This document shows, in pieces, positions 21,470 through 32,720 of a stretch of DNA of 64,000 bases; the stretch's first letter is position 1, and each line of letters starts with the position of its first letter. The DNA comes from Xylogone sp. PMI_703 (lineage: Eukaryota > Ascomycota > Leotiomycetes): the NCBI GenBank assembly GCA_021399445.1, contig JAJTUQ010000001.1, positions 4,464,001-4,528,000 on the forward strand, written 5' to 3'. Below the pieces are notes generated by a model, which worked only from the letters and a program-made list of their open reading frames with translations, was not told the origin of the DNA and ran no database searches. Position numbers and translations under genes: made by a program.

Positions 21470-24400
21470 AGGATTTGAGGACGCGGTGATGGTCGCTCAG
21501 TGGGCGGCGGGAAGGTCCAGGAGTGAGAAAATAGCCCTTTCCTGCCCTCTTTTTGGGGTCCCCTTATCGGCGATAAGCACCCGAGCGCTGACTGGGCTTC
21601 CGAGCTTTCTCTCTCGGTCTCTGGTGGGAGAAAAAGGGTTCGACTTGCGCGACCGGCTGGCCCAGGCTGTCAGGTACCGCCAGAAGCAGAGCAAGTCTCG
21701 TCCACGGTCAACGGGGTCACGAGTTGGGGATGGTCAGAATGGGCACCAGGACGGAGAAACGTCTCAGTCGAAGTCTGGTCGTTCCACGGGCGACGGCCGC
21801 GGATGAAGAAGATGTGCAGGACCAGGCGCCACTATTTTCCGTTGCGCTCATCCCCTCTAGGGGTTGGTGCAGCGCGGTGATCAGTGGAGGAGAGAGAGAA
21901 TGAGGACGGTTCGAGGTTCCAGTCGACTGGGAACCCGTATCGTATCGTGCTGTGGAATGGAGAACTTGGGCCTGGCACGGTTTGGCAGCGGGTCGCCAGG
22001 TCAGTCCGCCAGTTCGCAGAATGAGGCCTGGGGTTTGCGCGCCCGACCTCTGCGGGCAACTCTCTTGGCCGTCCGGAAAGTTGCAACAAGAGCAGTTGCT
22101 GGAGCATGCGTTTCGTTATCCGTCGTGGCTGGATGCTCCCATAGATATACGATGGTACGCTTTCGCAGCTGGGCAGCATGCTGTCTCTGCGGTCTCCATC
22201 CCACTTTTAGCCCTTCTGCACGGCTCCACAGCTCTGAACGCTGCTTTCCCCTCCGACATTCATCTGGGCTCTTGGGAGAGGAAAGGGCGCGTTCGTGTTT
22301 CACGCGGCTGGTTTGAGGAACAGTCTGTCCAGCAAGTCGCCGTCGGCACTGAATCTAGCTCTGGGCGACATCGGCCAGCAAGCCCGTTGGTTCTCTGGGG
22401 AAAGTTTGATAATTCGTAATTGTCCGTGATCCGGGGAAAGGCAAGCCATGTCCACGCCGCAAGGAGGGAGAGCCTTCCCGCATTGGTTCCCCTGCTAGTT
22501 CTCTCGATACGAAAGAAGAAACTCAGCTACAGGTACTCCAGCTCGTCTGTCAGAGATAAGATGGCCTGGATGGTACCGTACAACCGGGACAGCGTCATTA
22601 TCATTGCTGGATGGCCAATTCTCTCTCCCTCCTTGTCCTGAGCTGAGCACTGTACACTGCTGTTGGATATAAAGACGGTGTTATCATTGGATTGCCATCT
22701 AGTACGTGTGTGGATTATCATCATATCCAATCTTCCCTGGTCTGACATTCCCAGAAAAACAGATACCGATAGGTGACTATCGTCGAGCAATCAATGGTGA
22801 GCTTCCAGGGAGACAAGCACAAGCATTTTTGTATGCTGCTAACCACTCCAAGCAAACAATTAACTACTCTCTTCTTGCTTGTCCTACAATTAATTCATTC
22901 AACACAGGTCCATGGGGATGAAGATCGCTCTGCTCAATTCAATATTATCAGTAATTAATAAGGGACTAGGTAAGTTATAAAAAGAAAAACAAAATACCTA
23001 CCAGCTCCGGCATCAGCGTTGCATTGGGACCCTTCACCGATAAGAACTACTTATCAGTGAGGAATGCCCAAGCTGGATTTCGTTACCGCCATCAGAGTGA
23101 CTGGGAGTGGCCCGGCTCGGGGGCTTTTCTGCAACCGAGGACCCCGACGACAGCCAGTCAGCAGCTCGAGCCAAGGCGCTACAGCAGTGAAGGAATCCAT
23201 GTCTCGCATCCGCGGTCGACTTGCGGCTTTTTCACACACGGAACCACCCACTGTGGCTTCCGTCGTCCATGCCCACGCCGCAGCACCCTGGAGATATATA
23301 TCAAGTCTCTATAGAGTATATTCACGGGTTTTGCAGAAATGATAGAAAATATCAGCCATCTGATATCTTAACACTCGAGAAACTCTCTGCATTCGTTGCC
23401 CTATCTAGCATTATCTCGACGGCCTAGCAACATCAATGCCATTTCTAACAATACTACACCAAACTCCGCACTTTCTGAAGGTTACGCTCTTATGATTACT
23501 ATGATGACTGTATATCACTAATCTCCAAGTTGATTACTAACCCTACAATGTCTGCTTGCCTGCCTGTCGTTTAACTAACGTTATTTTGATTGACTTTTTT
23601 CTGTATGTATGGCTTGATGAATTGTCCGGTCTACACAGGGTCTTGTTTACCTCAATTGAATGTGGATAGTGCAGGAGATGTAACAAATTTTCCCTTCTGT
23701 CTGGAAAGATCAACGGCTGAGGTATCTCGGACTGGATTGGCTCGACTGGGAAGGTAACACAAACGCTATATATTATTCAGCCAAGCAAGAACAGATATGA
23801 TGCAACGGAAAGATGCTCAATCGTTGCAATTCCGTGATTCTGAATCGACATGCCTCTTCCAGTAGAATAGAACCATGATCAGATGCTTAATGAGACTTTT
23901 CAAGAAAAATCTCATGTCCAATCTACCTCGAAATTGCACTCTAGGAAAGGACACGCCGGAACCTTTTACCACATATCAACATCAATCTTGAGTTCCTCTC
24001 AGAGCAGACTGATTTCGTTTCATGGCCACTAACAGGAAAGGTATTGTGTATTACTCATAGCAGAATAGGAGAGGGTATATGCAAACAGCTACTACGGCGC
24101 ACCGGCGATTATATCTTTGGTATCGGATGATGTGCCTCCAACAAAGATAATAGAGGGCCCGATAGGATCTGTACAGCCATGTCTTAAATCCAGCGCAACA
24201 CTTCTAGAGAAGATATTCAGTAGTTTTATTTCCTTTGGAATCAGTTATATCATCATAACTTCCCCTCGCCGAATCTCTTCCTGCGTGCTAATCACCGGGG
24301 GTCTCAAACGCTCCCCGTAAGTGCTGTCAACTTGGCACAGCGTTATCAGTTGGCTATGACATTTAGCTGATAGAAGCACTCGGGTAGCGACCTTCTTCCC

Positions 24401-24482
24401 TGGCTTGATATAATGTCTCACTATGCTTTGAACTGAAGACCATGTCACCTCATATTTACCCAGAAGGCGATCGAAAATGGGT

Positions 24483-24535
24483 AAACACAATTAGGAAACG
24501 CCCAAGTATGAATCTGATGTCTCCTAATTGTGTTT
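24483..24535. repeat. Inverted repeat, 14-bp perfect arms
   Basis: AAACACAATTAGGA at 24483-24496 is mirrored by its exact reverse complement TCCTAATTGTGTTT at 24522-24535, leaving a 25-nt loop. It lies in the AT-rich gene-poor region. Function is unknown; it may be a relic of a small element. Confidence 0.7.
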
Positions 24536-25297
24536 CTTGCTCCCCTTTGTATATTTCCGTTCCCTCATACACTGCCATTGATCTCGTTATGTTTCTCCTG
24601 GCCACACTGTCTGGTCTACAATAAACGGAACCATTTAGTACACAGATATCTAGTCAAGCAATAGACTCTCTGGGGACGCTGGCCAAAGGCCTCCTAGATG
24701 AATACTAAAATACAATTTCATTCCCGCTTTTGGGCCTGGTTCTACCATCCTCCAATAGAGTCCCGGGACCGGCTCAAAACACATCGGGTCAGTCAGTAGC
24801 TGTAGTATCTACGTCCCATTGGAACCCCATCTCCTCGATTGAATCATCACAATCTGTATTCGTGCAACCGCTTTACCCACCGCAGCCAACATCGCCACAA
24901 AGTAAATAAGAAATTACTTTTCAACCTGCTACGGAGCAACTACTTATATCATTATAATCCAACTTAACCCAATTGGCTCAGTTCCGAGGTAAGAACTATC
25001 TTCGGATCTAGAGACCAATATACTATACATCGAGATAGGCTCTTTTTTATCTCGGGATAACCTCCGCTTGTGTCTCCTTGTTCCCGGTCTTGTCTCTCTT
25101 GTGAATACTCTTTCCTATAAATATGCACATGCGGAATTTTATTCTATGCTTCTATTTCAGACCTGCTTTTCAGATTCAAAACTGTTTCTTTTTCCATGGA
25201 TGCTCCGCAGGTTTGCACTCTCTAATAGGCTTATACTAGACAGGAAGAAATTCGGAAAGGGGGTAAAGCTTATCCGGGTAGGGTTCAGAGAGGCGAA

Positions 25298-25459
25298 TAC
25301 CGTATGAACTCACATTTAATATAGCTAGCCTAGCCAAATCCGTATCAGATTTTGCTTTTTATACAAGGATCTTACACGGATCTTGGACTCTTTTTGTATT
25401 TGTGGAAGGGGGCGGCCCACTCCTTAGTTTAGCTATGTTAAATGTGAGTTCATACGGTA
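25298..25459. mobile_element. MITE-like element with about 30-bp terminal inverted repeats
   Basis: The left end reads TACCGTATGAACTCACATTT, and the right end (25440-25459) is its exact reverse complement. Pairing continues inward to about 30 bp with one mismatch (TTTAATATAGCT against TTTAACATAGCT). The element is about 162 bp and non-coding. Both ends begin with TA, which fits a Tc1/mariner-type TA target duplication around TIRs starting CCGTATGAACTC, although TA could also be part of the TIR. The interior holds partly repeated CGGATCTTG/AGGATCTTA words. No transposase is present in the window, so it would be non-autonomous. Confidence 0.75.
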
Positions 25460-25530
25460 TGTGTGTGCTTGTGGAATATTTGTGGAAACCTACGGTTTTA
25501 TTCTAGGGCCAGAGTCTATGCTACTTTTCA

Positions 25531-25560
25531 AAGTGGATGGATGTACCGCACATCCACTTA
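25531..25560. repeat. Short hairpin-forming palindrome
   Basis: AAGTGGATG is followed closely by its reverse complement CATCCACTT, with ACAT/ATGT pairing possible within the loop. It lies 70 bp beyond the MITE-like element, and no related copy was seen. Confidence 0.5.
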
Positions 25561-28500
25561 AAGTGCAGTGGTTTTAGAGTTAAGCCTGTCTTTGCATTGT
25601 ATGGTACCGAACCGTATTATCTGGTTCCGCACCTGCGGATGTCGGGAGGATCCGAAGGATGGCGTTCAAAGAACTCGGCCCTTGCAAAAATCATAGACGG
25701 CCCATTTCTTCCTCCTATAAATACAGCATTCCGTACTTCTGTGCATACTGTAGTAGTGTCTAAATATAATACGAAGGATCTACTTGGATATGTAATCAAT
25801 ACAAATTCTAAGCCTCTATGGAAGACGCTATGGCATCTAAACTCCTGCACTCCGCGGAAGGGGCGCATGCAAGAGACAGGGATGAAGAAAGGAATGATCG
25901 AGATAAAATTACTAAACACGGAGGTATGGTTCATATACAGTACAGTAAAGGAGACAGAAGATAAATAAAGCCCGTAAGCTGGCACTACAAAAAAGGTAAT
26001 TTCATCGAATCCAGCAGCTAATTGCACAAAAAGGGTTGTCGTTTCAGATCTTCAACGAAATTACCGGTACTGTACTGGTCCATAAGCCCAGAATATTTCG
26101 TCGTATTTCATACTCGCCTCCTTTACGCGCCAATAATAGACTAAAAAGCTTGAGTTCGAAACCAGAGGTGGTCCAAGCTTTGCTGCTTCGGTCTTTGTCT
26201 CTGTTTGGCCTGGTGAAATGTTCTTCCACCGATACCCCTTGTCGAATGTGATGCCGGATGTGTTCCAGCACCCGCCGAAATGGCTCGCTTTATTTCCACA
26301 GATTTGACTCTGTTAACAGAGAGTGGTTACCAGCAGAGGCGACGTGACGTGCATTTGCAGGTACTTTGTAAAGCTGCATAAGTCCATCAAACTATGAACT
26401 TGATAGATGACACCGGGGTAAGTACTCGAGAGGTTGTGTCAAAGTTAAAGAAACCAAGGTCTTGACCAGTGCATGCGAAAGCCACATCTTCTTAGCTTGC
26501 TGAAATATTTAATTAGGAACATGTGAGACATTCTTGGCCTAAAAGAGAGTAAAAGAGCAGAAAGTGGCTTTCGAGAAGAGCAAGTTTGAGGAGTTGAGTG
26601 CAGCTAGTTGATGAGTGGATACATCATGGTTAATAGTCAATGGCCATTATCAGGGTCGTGTTTTGCATCGAGGATCGCATAGACCAGAGAAGCTTCAAGT
26701 CTAATGGGGTGAGGAGACAATATGGCGGCAAATGAGGATAGAATCCAAGCCTGGATGTTTCTGCACGGAGGTTCCTTTGAAGCTTTTGATATTCTCATGT
26801 GGTACATTGGATCTTGCCTCGACCTGATAGGCCGCAGGGTTTTGGACCGACCTCAGGATCGCCGTACCTGATGAGATGAACGCGTCCTCGGTTTCTCTCC
26901 GTGCGCTGCTTCGCTCACTGCTTCATATGGCCCGGACGCTTACCGTCCGCAGCACAATTACCAGGGGCTCGAGGGCTGCCATCGTGAGGTTCCATTTTCA
27001 TTGCTCACCGTCGGGGTCACCATGCCACACTGACGAAGATGGAGGTGGAATGAAGAAGAATCATATGTGTGGAGGTTGAAGGACTGCAGGCGTATCTGAG
27101 ATTGATTGCTGCCAAGACAGGGCCCTCTCATCTCATTCCTTATCTCCATTCCAACACAGAACAGCACTTGAGGCGCCATAGAAGCATGGCACGGCTAGTC
27201 TTTCCGAGGCTCACACTTTGGAGCGTGGGCGATCTCCTTTAATCACCACCATCGCGACGCTGAACGGCCCCTAGGCTCGAAGGGCGAACGAGCACAGAGC
27301 CTCGCTGCAACGGCAGCCACCAGCTTGGCGGAGATGAAAGTTCGGCAGGATATCCGAAAGAGAAGAGATGGGGCCGGCAAGATACAGAAGATGGCGCGAT
27401 GGGGCAGTTTTTATGAAGCTGACTGAACAGCACCATACAATACAATCATGCAGCTGAAGAAGTTTGTCCTGAAGCGTCGCACCCTACTCGGTAGCACGGT
27501 ACACCGAGTCAAGCAGGAAGTCCTGGAGTAGTACGGTCTTACTCTGTAGCGCACGCCATAGTACCGAAGACGGGAAGGGGAAAAGCAGATCTCAGATTGC
27601 GATTGCTGCAGCCAATGACCCGATCCGCTGCTGAGAAGCTTTTTCGATGCGCTCCACGTAATGGCTCTTTCTCTTCCTTGCTGGACGAGGTGTCCCTCTT
27701 CCGCGGGTGGTGATGGGAGGCATCCGCTGCGTTGGATGGAGCGAGCGAACCCAGGGAAGCGTGCCGTGGAGGGGCCGCGAGCTTACGCAGACAGCGCTCA
27801 GTGGGCAGGGTGTTTGGCAGGCGCATGTGGCTGAAACAGGGAGGGTAGCCCCACCAGCGAGCGTTTGCGCGCCACGTAGCGCAGCCCGGGTTTGCGTGCG
27901 ATGCGATTGTGGTGGGAGCATGTAGGTACGGGATGGTAATACAGTGGATTACTGCATGGGATATCACAGCATATCACAGCATAACACTGTATAGCAAGCA
28001 GGATTGAACCTTGAAAGTATAAGTACAGTACTGTCTATCGGATGGAGTTGGGCTGTCAGGCGTGGCCGTTGCAGTGATATGCTGCTGGGCATGCACGCAA
28101 GCACCAGTGATGGGCAGACGCTCTCCCGGTGCCGTGGAGCCCGCAAGAAGAAAGAAGGGCCTCGAACAGGCGACGTATCGATACTGTCGTACTGGACTGA
28201 GTGGACGTATCGTAGTCAGGTACCAGGAGCACGCTAGCGCAGGCCTAGTCAGGCACCAGAAGCGCTGCCCTGAAACCGCGTACCCGCCACCACCTGCCCT
28301 CGGCCCTGGCGCTCGGTCCAGCCCACCGAAGCCCTGCAGCCCGTCTCCTCAGAATGTCTAAGAAAAAAGGTGAAAAGAACTTTGACAAGTGAGGGCACAA
28401 AGCACAGTACGGTACAGTAAGATCAGGAATTGTGGCAGGAAAAAATAGCACAAGTGCAGAAATTAGAAAACACTGCTGGATATCACAGAACCCTGTTGTC

Positions 28501-29290
28501 GCACCGGGTAAGCCCTGACAGGGCCCTCTGGAGCTGACGATGGAGCCAAACACCAGGCAAACAGCCGCAGCCAGTAGAGAGCGCCGTGTGTCTGGTTTCT
28601 CGACAAACCAAGGGCTGCCATTCGGCCCCTGCCGACACCTCATCCACTCTGCTCCCAGCACAATGAGGGCTCTGTGCGACCATGGCGGTACGTACCTCGT
28701 TCTTTCTCCTGTGCCGGGGTGGAGCCCTTTTGGTCCTCTTCCCCCCTTCCTTCCCATGTTCCTTTCCTCCCTCTTTCCCGCCTGCAGCTGCCCTCTCACG
28801 ATATATCATTCCGCCCTTTCGCCTCTGCGAGGATTTTTCCTTTCTTTCTCCTGCATCCTGTTTCTGTTCCCTCCTTCGCAGATTCGGACTTCGTCTGTTC
28901 CAACTCCCACGCTCCTTTTAGAAGTTTTAGAGTTCCTGCGTCTTTGAAAGACCGCCCTTCCAGATTCGCTGTGTTCGCTTTGAAGGAATATTGATCTATT
29001 CCGACCTTCCTTCCAACTGTATAGACCAGACATTCATTGATTGAATCCCGCTCGTGCTCGAGAAAATCTCCCGCTACGCTGCCCCTCGCTATCCCACAAG
29101 AGAAAAACCACGCTACAACGAGAAGATCTAAGCAGACCCTCAAGCAAGTCCACGCTCACGATTCGAAAGCGTACAGGCCTCCGATCTATCTCGCACCTCA
29201 CCATCTCTGCACGTCTTCAAAACAAGTGACTGAAACATCTTTTGATTTTATATCTGCAATCTCAAAGCAGTTCCTCGTACTTTCAACGCA

Positions 29291-30526
29291 ATGCCTTCCA
29301 AGATCTCCTCCGTCGCCTTCATGGCAGCTTCTTTGCTGGCCAAGGAAGTCATTGCTGCCCCTCGGTACATGCTCGAGGCCCGCGATGTTGCCGTCAGAGT
29401 CGTCACTGATGAAGTTATCATCACTGAGGTAGCCACCGTCGTCCAGATGCCGGATGGATCTCTCGTCACCGGTTCTGCCGTTCCTGTTGCAACTCAGGTC
29501 GTCCCCTGGACTCCTGGTGCTCCAGCCAGCTCGGTCGTCGTTGTTGACACCACCCTGGCCGAGAAGCCAACAACCACTTCAGCAAAGCCAGTTCCAACCA
29601 GCTCCAGCATTGTTGAGCCAGCCAAGGTCATTGATACATCATCATCTGCCGCCGTTGTCATTACTACGACCACGACTACTACCACTACCACGACCACCAC
29701 ACCGAAGCCAGCTCCAACAACTACGACAACCACCACTACTACGACCACTACCACGACAACAACTACTCCACCACCAAAGCCAACTACCACGACAACTACC
29801 CAGGCTCCTACCACCACCGCTGCACCGGCACCTGCACCAGCACCAGCTGGTAGCAAGCGTGGTGCTTCTTACAACGATGCCAGCCTCCTGTCTGTCTATG
29901 AGGGTCACTCCGAGGTCTCCTGGTGCTACAACTGGGGCACCAACCCAAGTGGCAGCACCAGCGGTCTGGAGTACGTTCCTATGCTCTGGGGCCCCGGTCA
30001 CACTGGCAGCTGGGCTTCCGACCTCGAGAGTGCCATTGCAAACGGTGCCAAGGCTGCTCTCTTCTACAACGAGCCCGACAATGCTGGCCAGGCAAACATT
30101 GATCCAGTCACTGCTGCCAACGACTACATCACCTACATGATGCCATATCAGGGCAAGGTCCTACTTGGTGGTCCATCTGTCACCAACGGAGGAGCTCCAG
30201 TCGGTCTTACCTGGCTCAACCAGTTCTTGGACGCTTGCTCTGGCTGCCACTTCGACTTCATGCCTTATCATTGGTATGCTGATGCCAGCTCCACCGACTA
30301 TTTCCAGTCCTACATGGAGCAATTCCATGATGCCGTCAACATGCCTCTCTGGATCACTGAGTTCGCTGCTTCCAGTGGTGATGCCAGCAGCTTCTTGGAC
30401 ACCATTCTGCCGGTCCTTGACAGCACGGATTACATCCAGCGCTATGCCTACTTCATGACCGCAGATGGCGTCCTCACTCAGAACGGTGCCCTCAACTCCC
30501 TTGGCCAGATCTATGCTACTGCATAA
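29291..30526 (+). CDS. Secreted glycoside hydrolase with Asl1-like catalytic domain (GH128-type endo-beta-1,3-glucanase)
   Basis: One exon, 411 aa. The N-terminal signal peptide (MPSKISSVAFMAASLLAKEVIAA, in two parts) is followed by a pro-region of about 70 residues. Next comes a very Thr/Pro-rich linker (about 118-185) with near-uninterrupted ACx codons, ending in a Kex2-like KR just before GASYND. The catalytic domain (about 193-411) contains WCYNWG, YVPMLWG and ALFYNEPDNAGQAN, where NEP supplies the probable acid/base Glu. It continues with DFMPYHWYAD and PLWITEFAAS, where ITEF supplies the probable nucleophile. These are hallmarks of the glyco_hydro_cc fold, which cleaves beta-1,3-glucan. 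The protein is likely wall-associated and acts on the fungus's own wall. A pyrimidine-rich leader upstream suggests strong expression. Family identity is firm; substrate is by analogy. Confidence 0.9.
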   Translation: MPSKISSVAFMAASLLAKEVIAAPRYMLEARDVAVRVVTDEVIITEVATVVQMPDGSLVTGSAVPVATQVVPWTPGAPASSVVVVDTTLAEKPTTTSAKPVPTSSSIVEPAKVIDTSSSAAVVITTTTTTTTTTTTTPKPAPTTTTTTTTTTTTTTTTTPPPKPTTTTTTQAPTTTAAPAPAPAPAGSKRGASYNDASLLSVYEGHSEVSWCYNWGTNPSGSTSGLEYVPMLWGPGHTGSWASDLESAIANGAKAALFYNEPDNAGQANIDPVTAANDYITYMMPYQGKVLLGGPSVTNGGAPVGLTWLNQFLDACSGCHFDFMPYHWYADASSTDYFQSYMEQFHDAVNMPLWITEFAASSGDASSFLDTILPVLDSTDYIQRYAYFMTADGVLTQNGALNSLGQIYATA

Positions 30527-31310
30527 GTGCAGGGCTCTGATGAGATCACTTTCAGGACGTTTCGCTTCAGCTCCCCTGACGTATCATGTTTTTCACGCGG
30601 CACGCGGATGGGTAGATGAAGAGAAGATGTAAGAGAAGGTGCAAAATGGGACATGTCATTGCGAAAAATTCATTTGCTTCATCAATCTTGTCTTACTAGT
30701 AGTGATGACCTGGCAAAAAACTCTTTCTACCACTAGCAACGGTGCAGACGCACGATATTTTCTTGTACATACTTTTGTCATCAATCAACTTTTGCACCTT
30801 AGGGTGCCTCCCTGAAACATTCCTTTTTTTTTCTTTTCTAGCTTTTCAGGTGATGAAGTGGGTGATTTTCAGTTGTATTATATTGCTGAGGGCCTCTGGG
30901 GCGGAAAAGTTCTAGTCAAATATAAAAAGTGACATTAATCTGCAAGTGTACTTAAAGTGTGATTGAAACTACCGAGCCCCTATCACCTCATCTGGACTAA
31001 CTTTAGGAAATCGCAGAGAATACATACCTGTAACTATCACTTGACAAGAGTAAAAATGGGTTCATTAATTCCAAGCCAGATTAACCAAACAAAATAGAAC
31101 ATAAGTCCCTGGTCTCGTGCCATCGCTCCGCAAGATAGAATGCCTGAGCCTGCGTCCTTTTAACTTTTCGGCTTCGAACAAAAGTCCTCGTCTTATCACT
31201 TATCTGTAGCCCATATCACAAGTTAAAAGCACTGACCGCCCAACGCCCCCTCCCACAATACCGTTCGTTGATTAAAGATCCCCAACAAAATAAATACTCA
31301 CTCAAGTATC

Positions 31311-31334
31311 AAAAAAAAAAAAAAAAAAAAAAAA
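31311..31334. repeat. A24 homopolymer tract
   Basis: This is a run of 24 adenines in an intergenic region. It may be a slippage product or nucleosome-excluding tract, or the tail of an old retroposed sequence. No flanking target duplication was recognised. Confidence 0.8.
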
Positions 31335-32469
31335 TTCACGCGATCCTAATCACACGATTGTACACCATCCCTGAGGCCCTGGAAGTGCACTGCAATTTAG
31401 TGATCTTCAGATTATACATATCTCATAGCTATAGTGGACTTTAGAGCCCATATATAGTGCCAGTTACTTCTAGCAGCTACTGCCCTCATAAAATGAACAC
31501 TGGATTCAGTGCTACGACTGCATATGCTAGCATATTCCCCCTCTGCTTCCCCGCTATCCTCATTCTACAGCCTCATTACTCCAACCACTTACTGCATCGT
31601 ATTCCAATATTCGAATAACATGCTCCTTTTAACATAAACCTCCTCTCTGGAAAAAAATTATAAAAAAGAAAAATTCTTGCAACTGCCGTGAATCGCAGAC
31701 GAGCCTAGTAGATGTAAAGTATATGTTGTGCAAGACATGTTTTGATATGTTGAGACTAACCTCCACCTTTCAAGGTATGGGAGGGTGGAATCCTAACAAT
31801 TGGACCACAGAAGCTTGTGCGGGAAAGTCAATATAAATTCTTCTCTGGCGGATTACCGTTACCTAACCTAGGCCGAGGGAACATCCACAAATGGTCACGA
31901 GCAGTAGCAAGAATCACGGGCCAATCATAGCACGAGGACCACAGTGGGTGACGTGCACCAGCCTCAGAGCCCCGTGGACCCTCCTCGCCACATGTCCAAC
32001 AAGAAGCACGAGCCACACGTACGGGTTATTGGGGCCCTTGACCTCCACAATTTCCTAAGTCCAGCTAAGAACTCGCCTGTTTTGGCTCCAGCAAGTTGGA
32101 CTTACCGTTACTTTCGAGCAATAGCCATCTGGGTCTCTCAAGAGATAGCAGAGTGAGCACTTGAGAGAATAGCAACCCCTCTTCTAAAGCTCCTAACGCT
32201 GAAGAAAAGCCAAGAACGACGTCAGACTCTTTTTGATTGTCTCGAAGCTGGTCCTCTCTTTTTTCAACGAAATCGGGGGGATCTCTCTTGCTAGCTGGCT
32301 AGACCGACTGGAGCCACATCTTGTCTTACGATTGGGGAAGACGACAAACCAACGATCATAACGGTTGTAATAGACTGAAACCACACAAAACACACGCAAC
32401 CTCGCTCCCTGGCGTGGTCTAGGTCACTGCAAGTTTTATCGAGCCCATATCTACAGCACCAACGAAGCA

Positions 32470-32570
32470 AGGAAATCCACACACACACACACACGCATAA
32501 CACATACAGGTACACGCATATAACCACATAACGCACGTTACGCATATTACACACATAGGGTACACGCACA
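32470..32570. repeat. CA-rich microsatellite and degenerate continuation
   Basis: A (CA)n run begins at about 32470 and decays into ACACATAC and ACGCATA words. It sits about 150 bp upstream of SEY1, so length variation could affect its promoter. Confidence 0.6.
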
Positions 32571-32720
32571 TCGAAGGTGTCTGCTGGGGTTCTGGGAGGT
32601 TATATTTCCTGAGTGGGCTGGACCTCTTTTTGTTTTTGCTGTCGTTTGGATTCACTTTTCTTTCTTCTTTTCTTGCTACAAGGGAAGGAGAGAGAGATAT
32701 TGAGATAGAGAGACTCGAAT

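Larger units (their letters stand above)
21470..29290. other. 7.8-kb gene-poor region between the Zn2Cys6 regulator and the GH128-like gene
   Basis: No frame in this stretch shows family motifs, and none can be extended by plausible splicing. About 21470-22650 and 26850-29290 are GC-richer. About 22650-26800 is AT-rich and holds a MITE-like element (25298-25459) and two hairpins (24483-24535, 25531-25560). The final 600 bp (about 28680-29290) are strongly pyrimidine-rich, as expected for the promoter and 5' UTR of a highly expressed fungal gene. It could also contain non-coding RNA or decayed transposons that I cannot recognise. Confidence 0.5.
30527..32720. other. Spacer between GH128-like gene and SEY1
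   Basis: This 2.2-kb interval has no gene-like frame. It contains an uninterrupted run of 24 A at 31311-31334 and a CA-type microsatellite at about 32470-32495, followed by degenerate ACACGCATA words to about 32570. The SEY1 promoter and 5' UTR must lie at its right end. Confidence 0.45.

Noticed and set aside
25537..25968. 143-codon open frame beginning with ATG in the AT-rich region
   Set aside because: There is no recognisable domain, no splice-supported extension and no promoter-like context. It starts within a hairpin next to a MITE-like element.
27539..27967. 142-codon minus-strand frame
   Set aside because: Composition is typical of random GC-rich DNA and no family is recognisable.
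28245..28799. 184-codon minus-strand frame in the GC-richer part of the gene desert
   Set aside because: No motif, Arg/Gly-biased random composition, and it lies in the pyrimidine-rich leader region of the plus-strand gene.
29454..30140. 228-codon overlapping frame inside the GH128-like gene, with a 120-codon antisense frame opposite
   Set aside because: Both come from the near-uninterrupted ACx-rich linker, which opens all other frames. Leu/Pro and Val repeats are the expected shadows.
31311..31334. A24 tract as the tail of a retroelement
   Set aside because: No target duplication, no upstream element body and no related copy seen. Slippage is enough to explain it.
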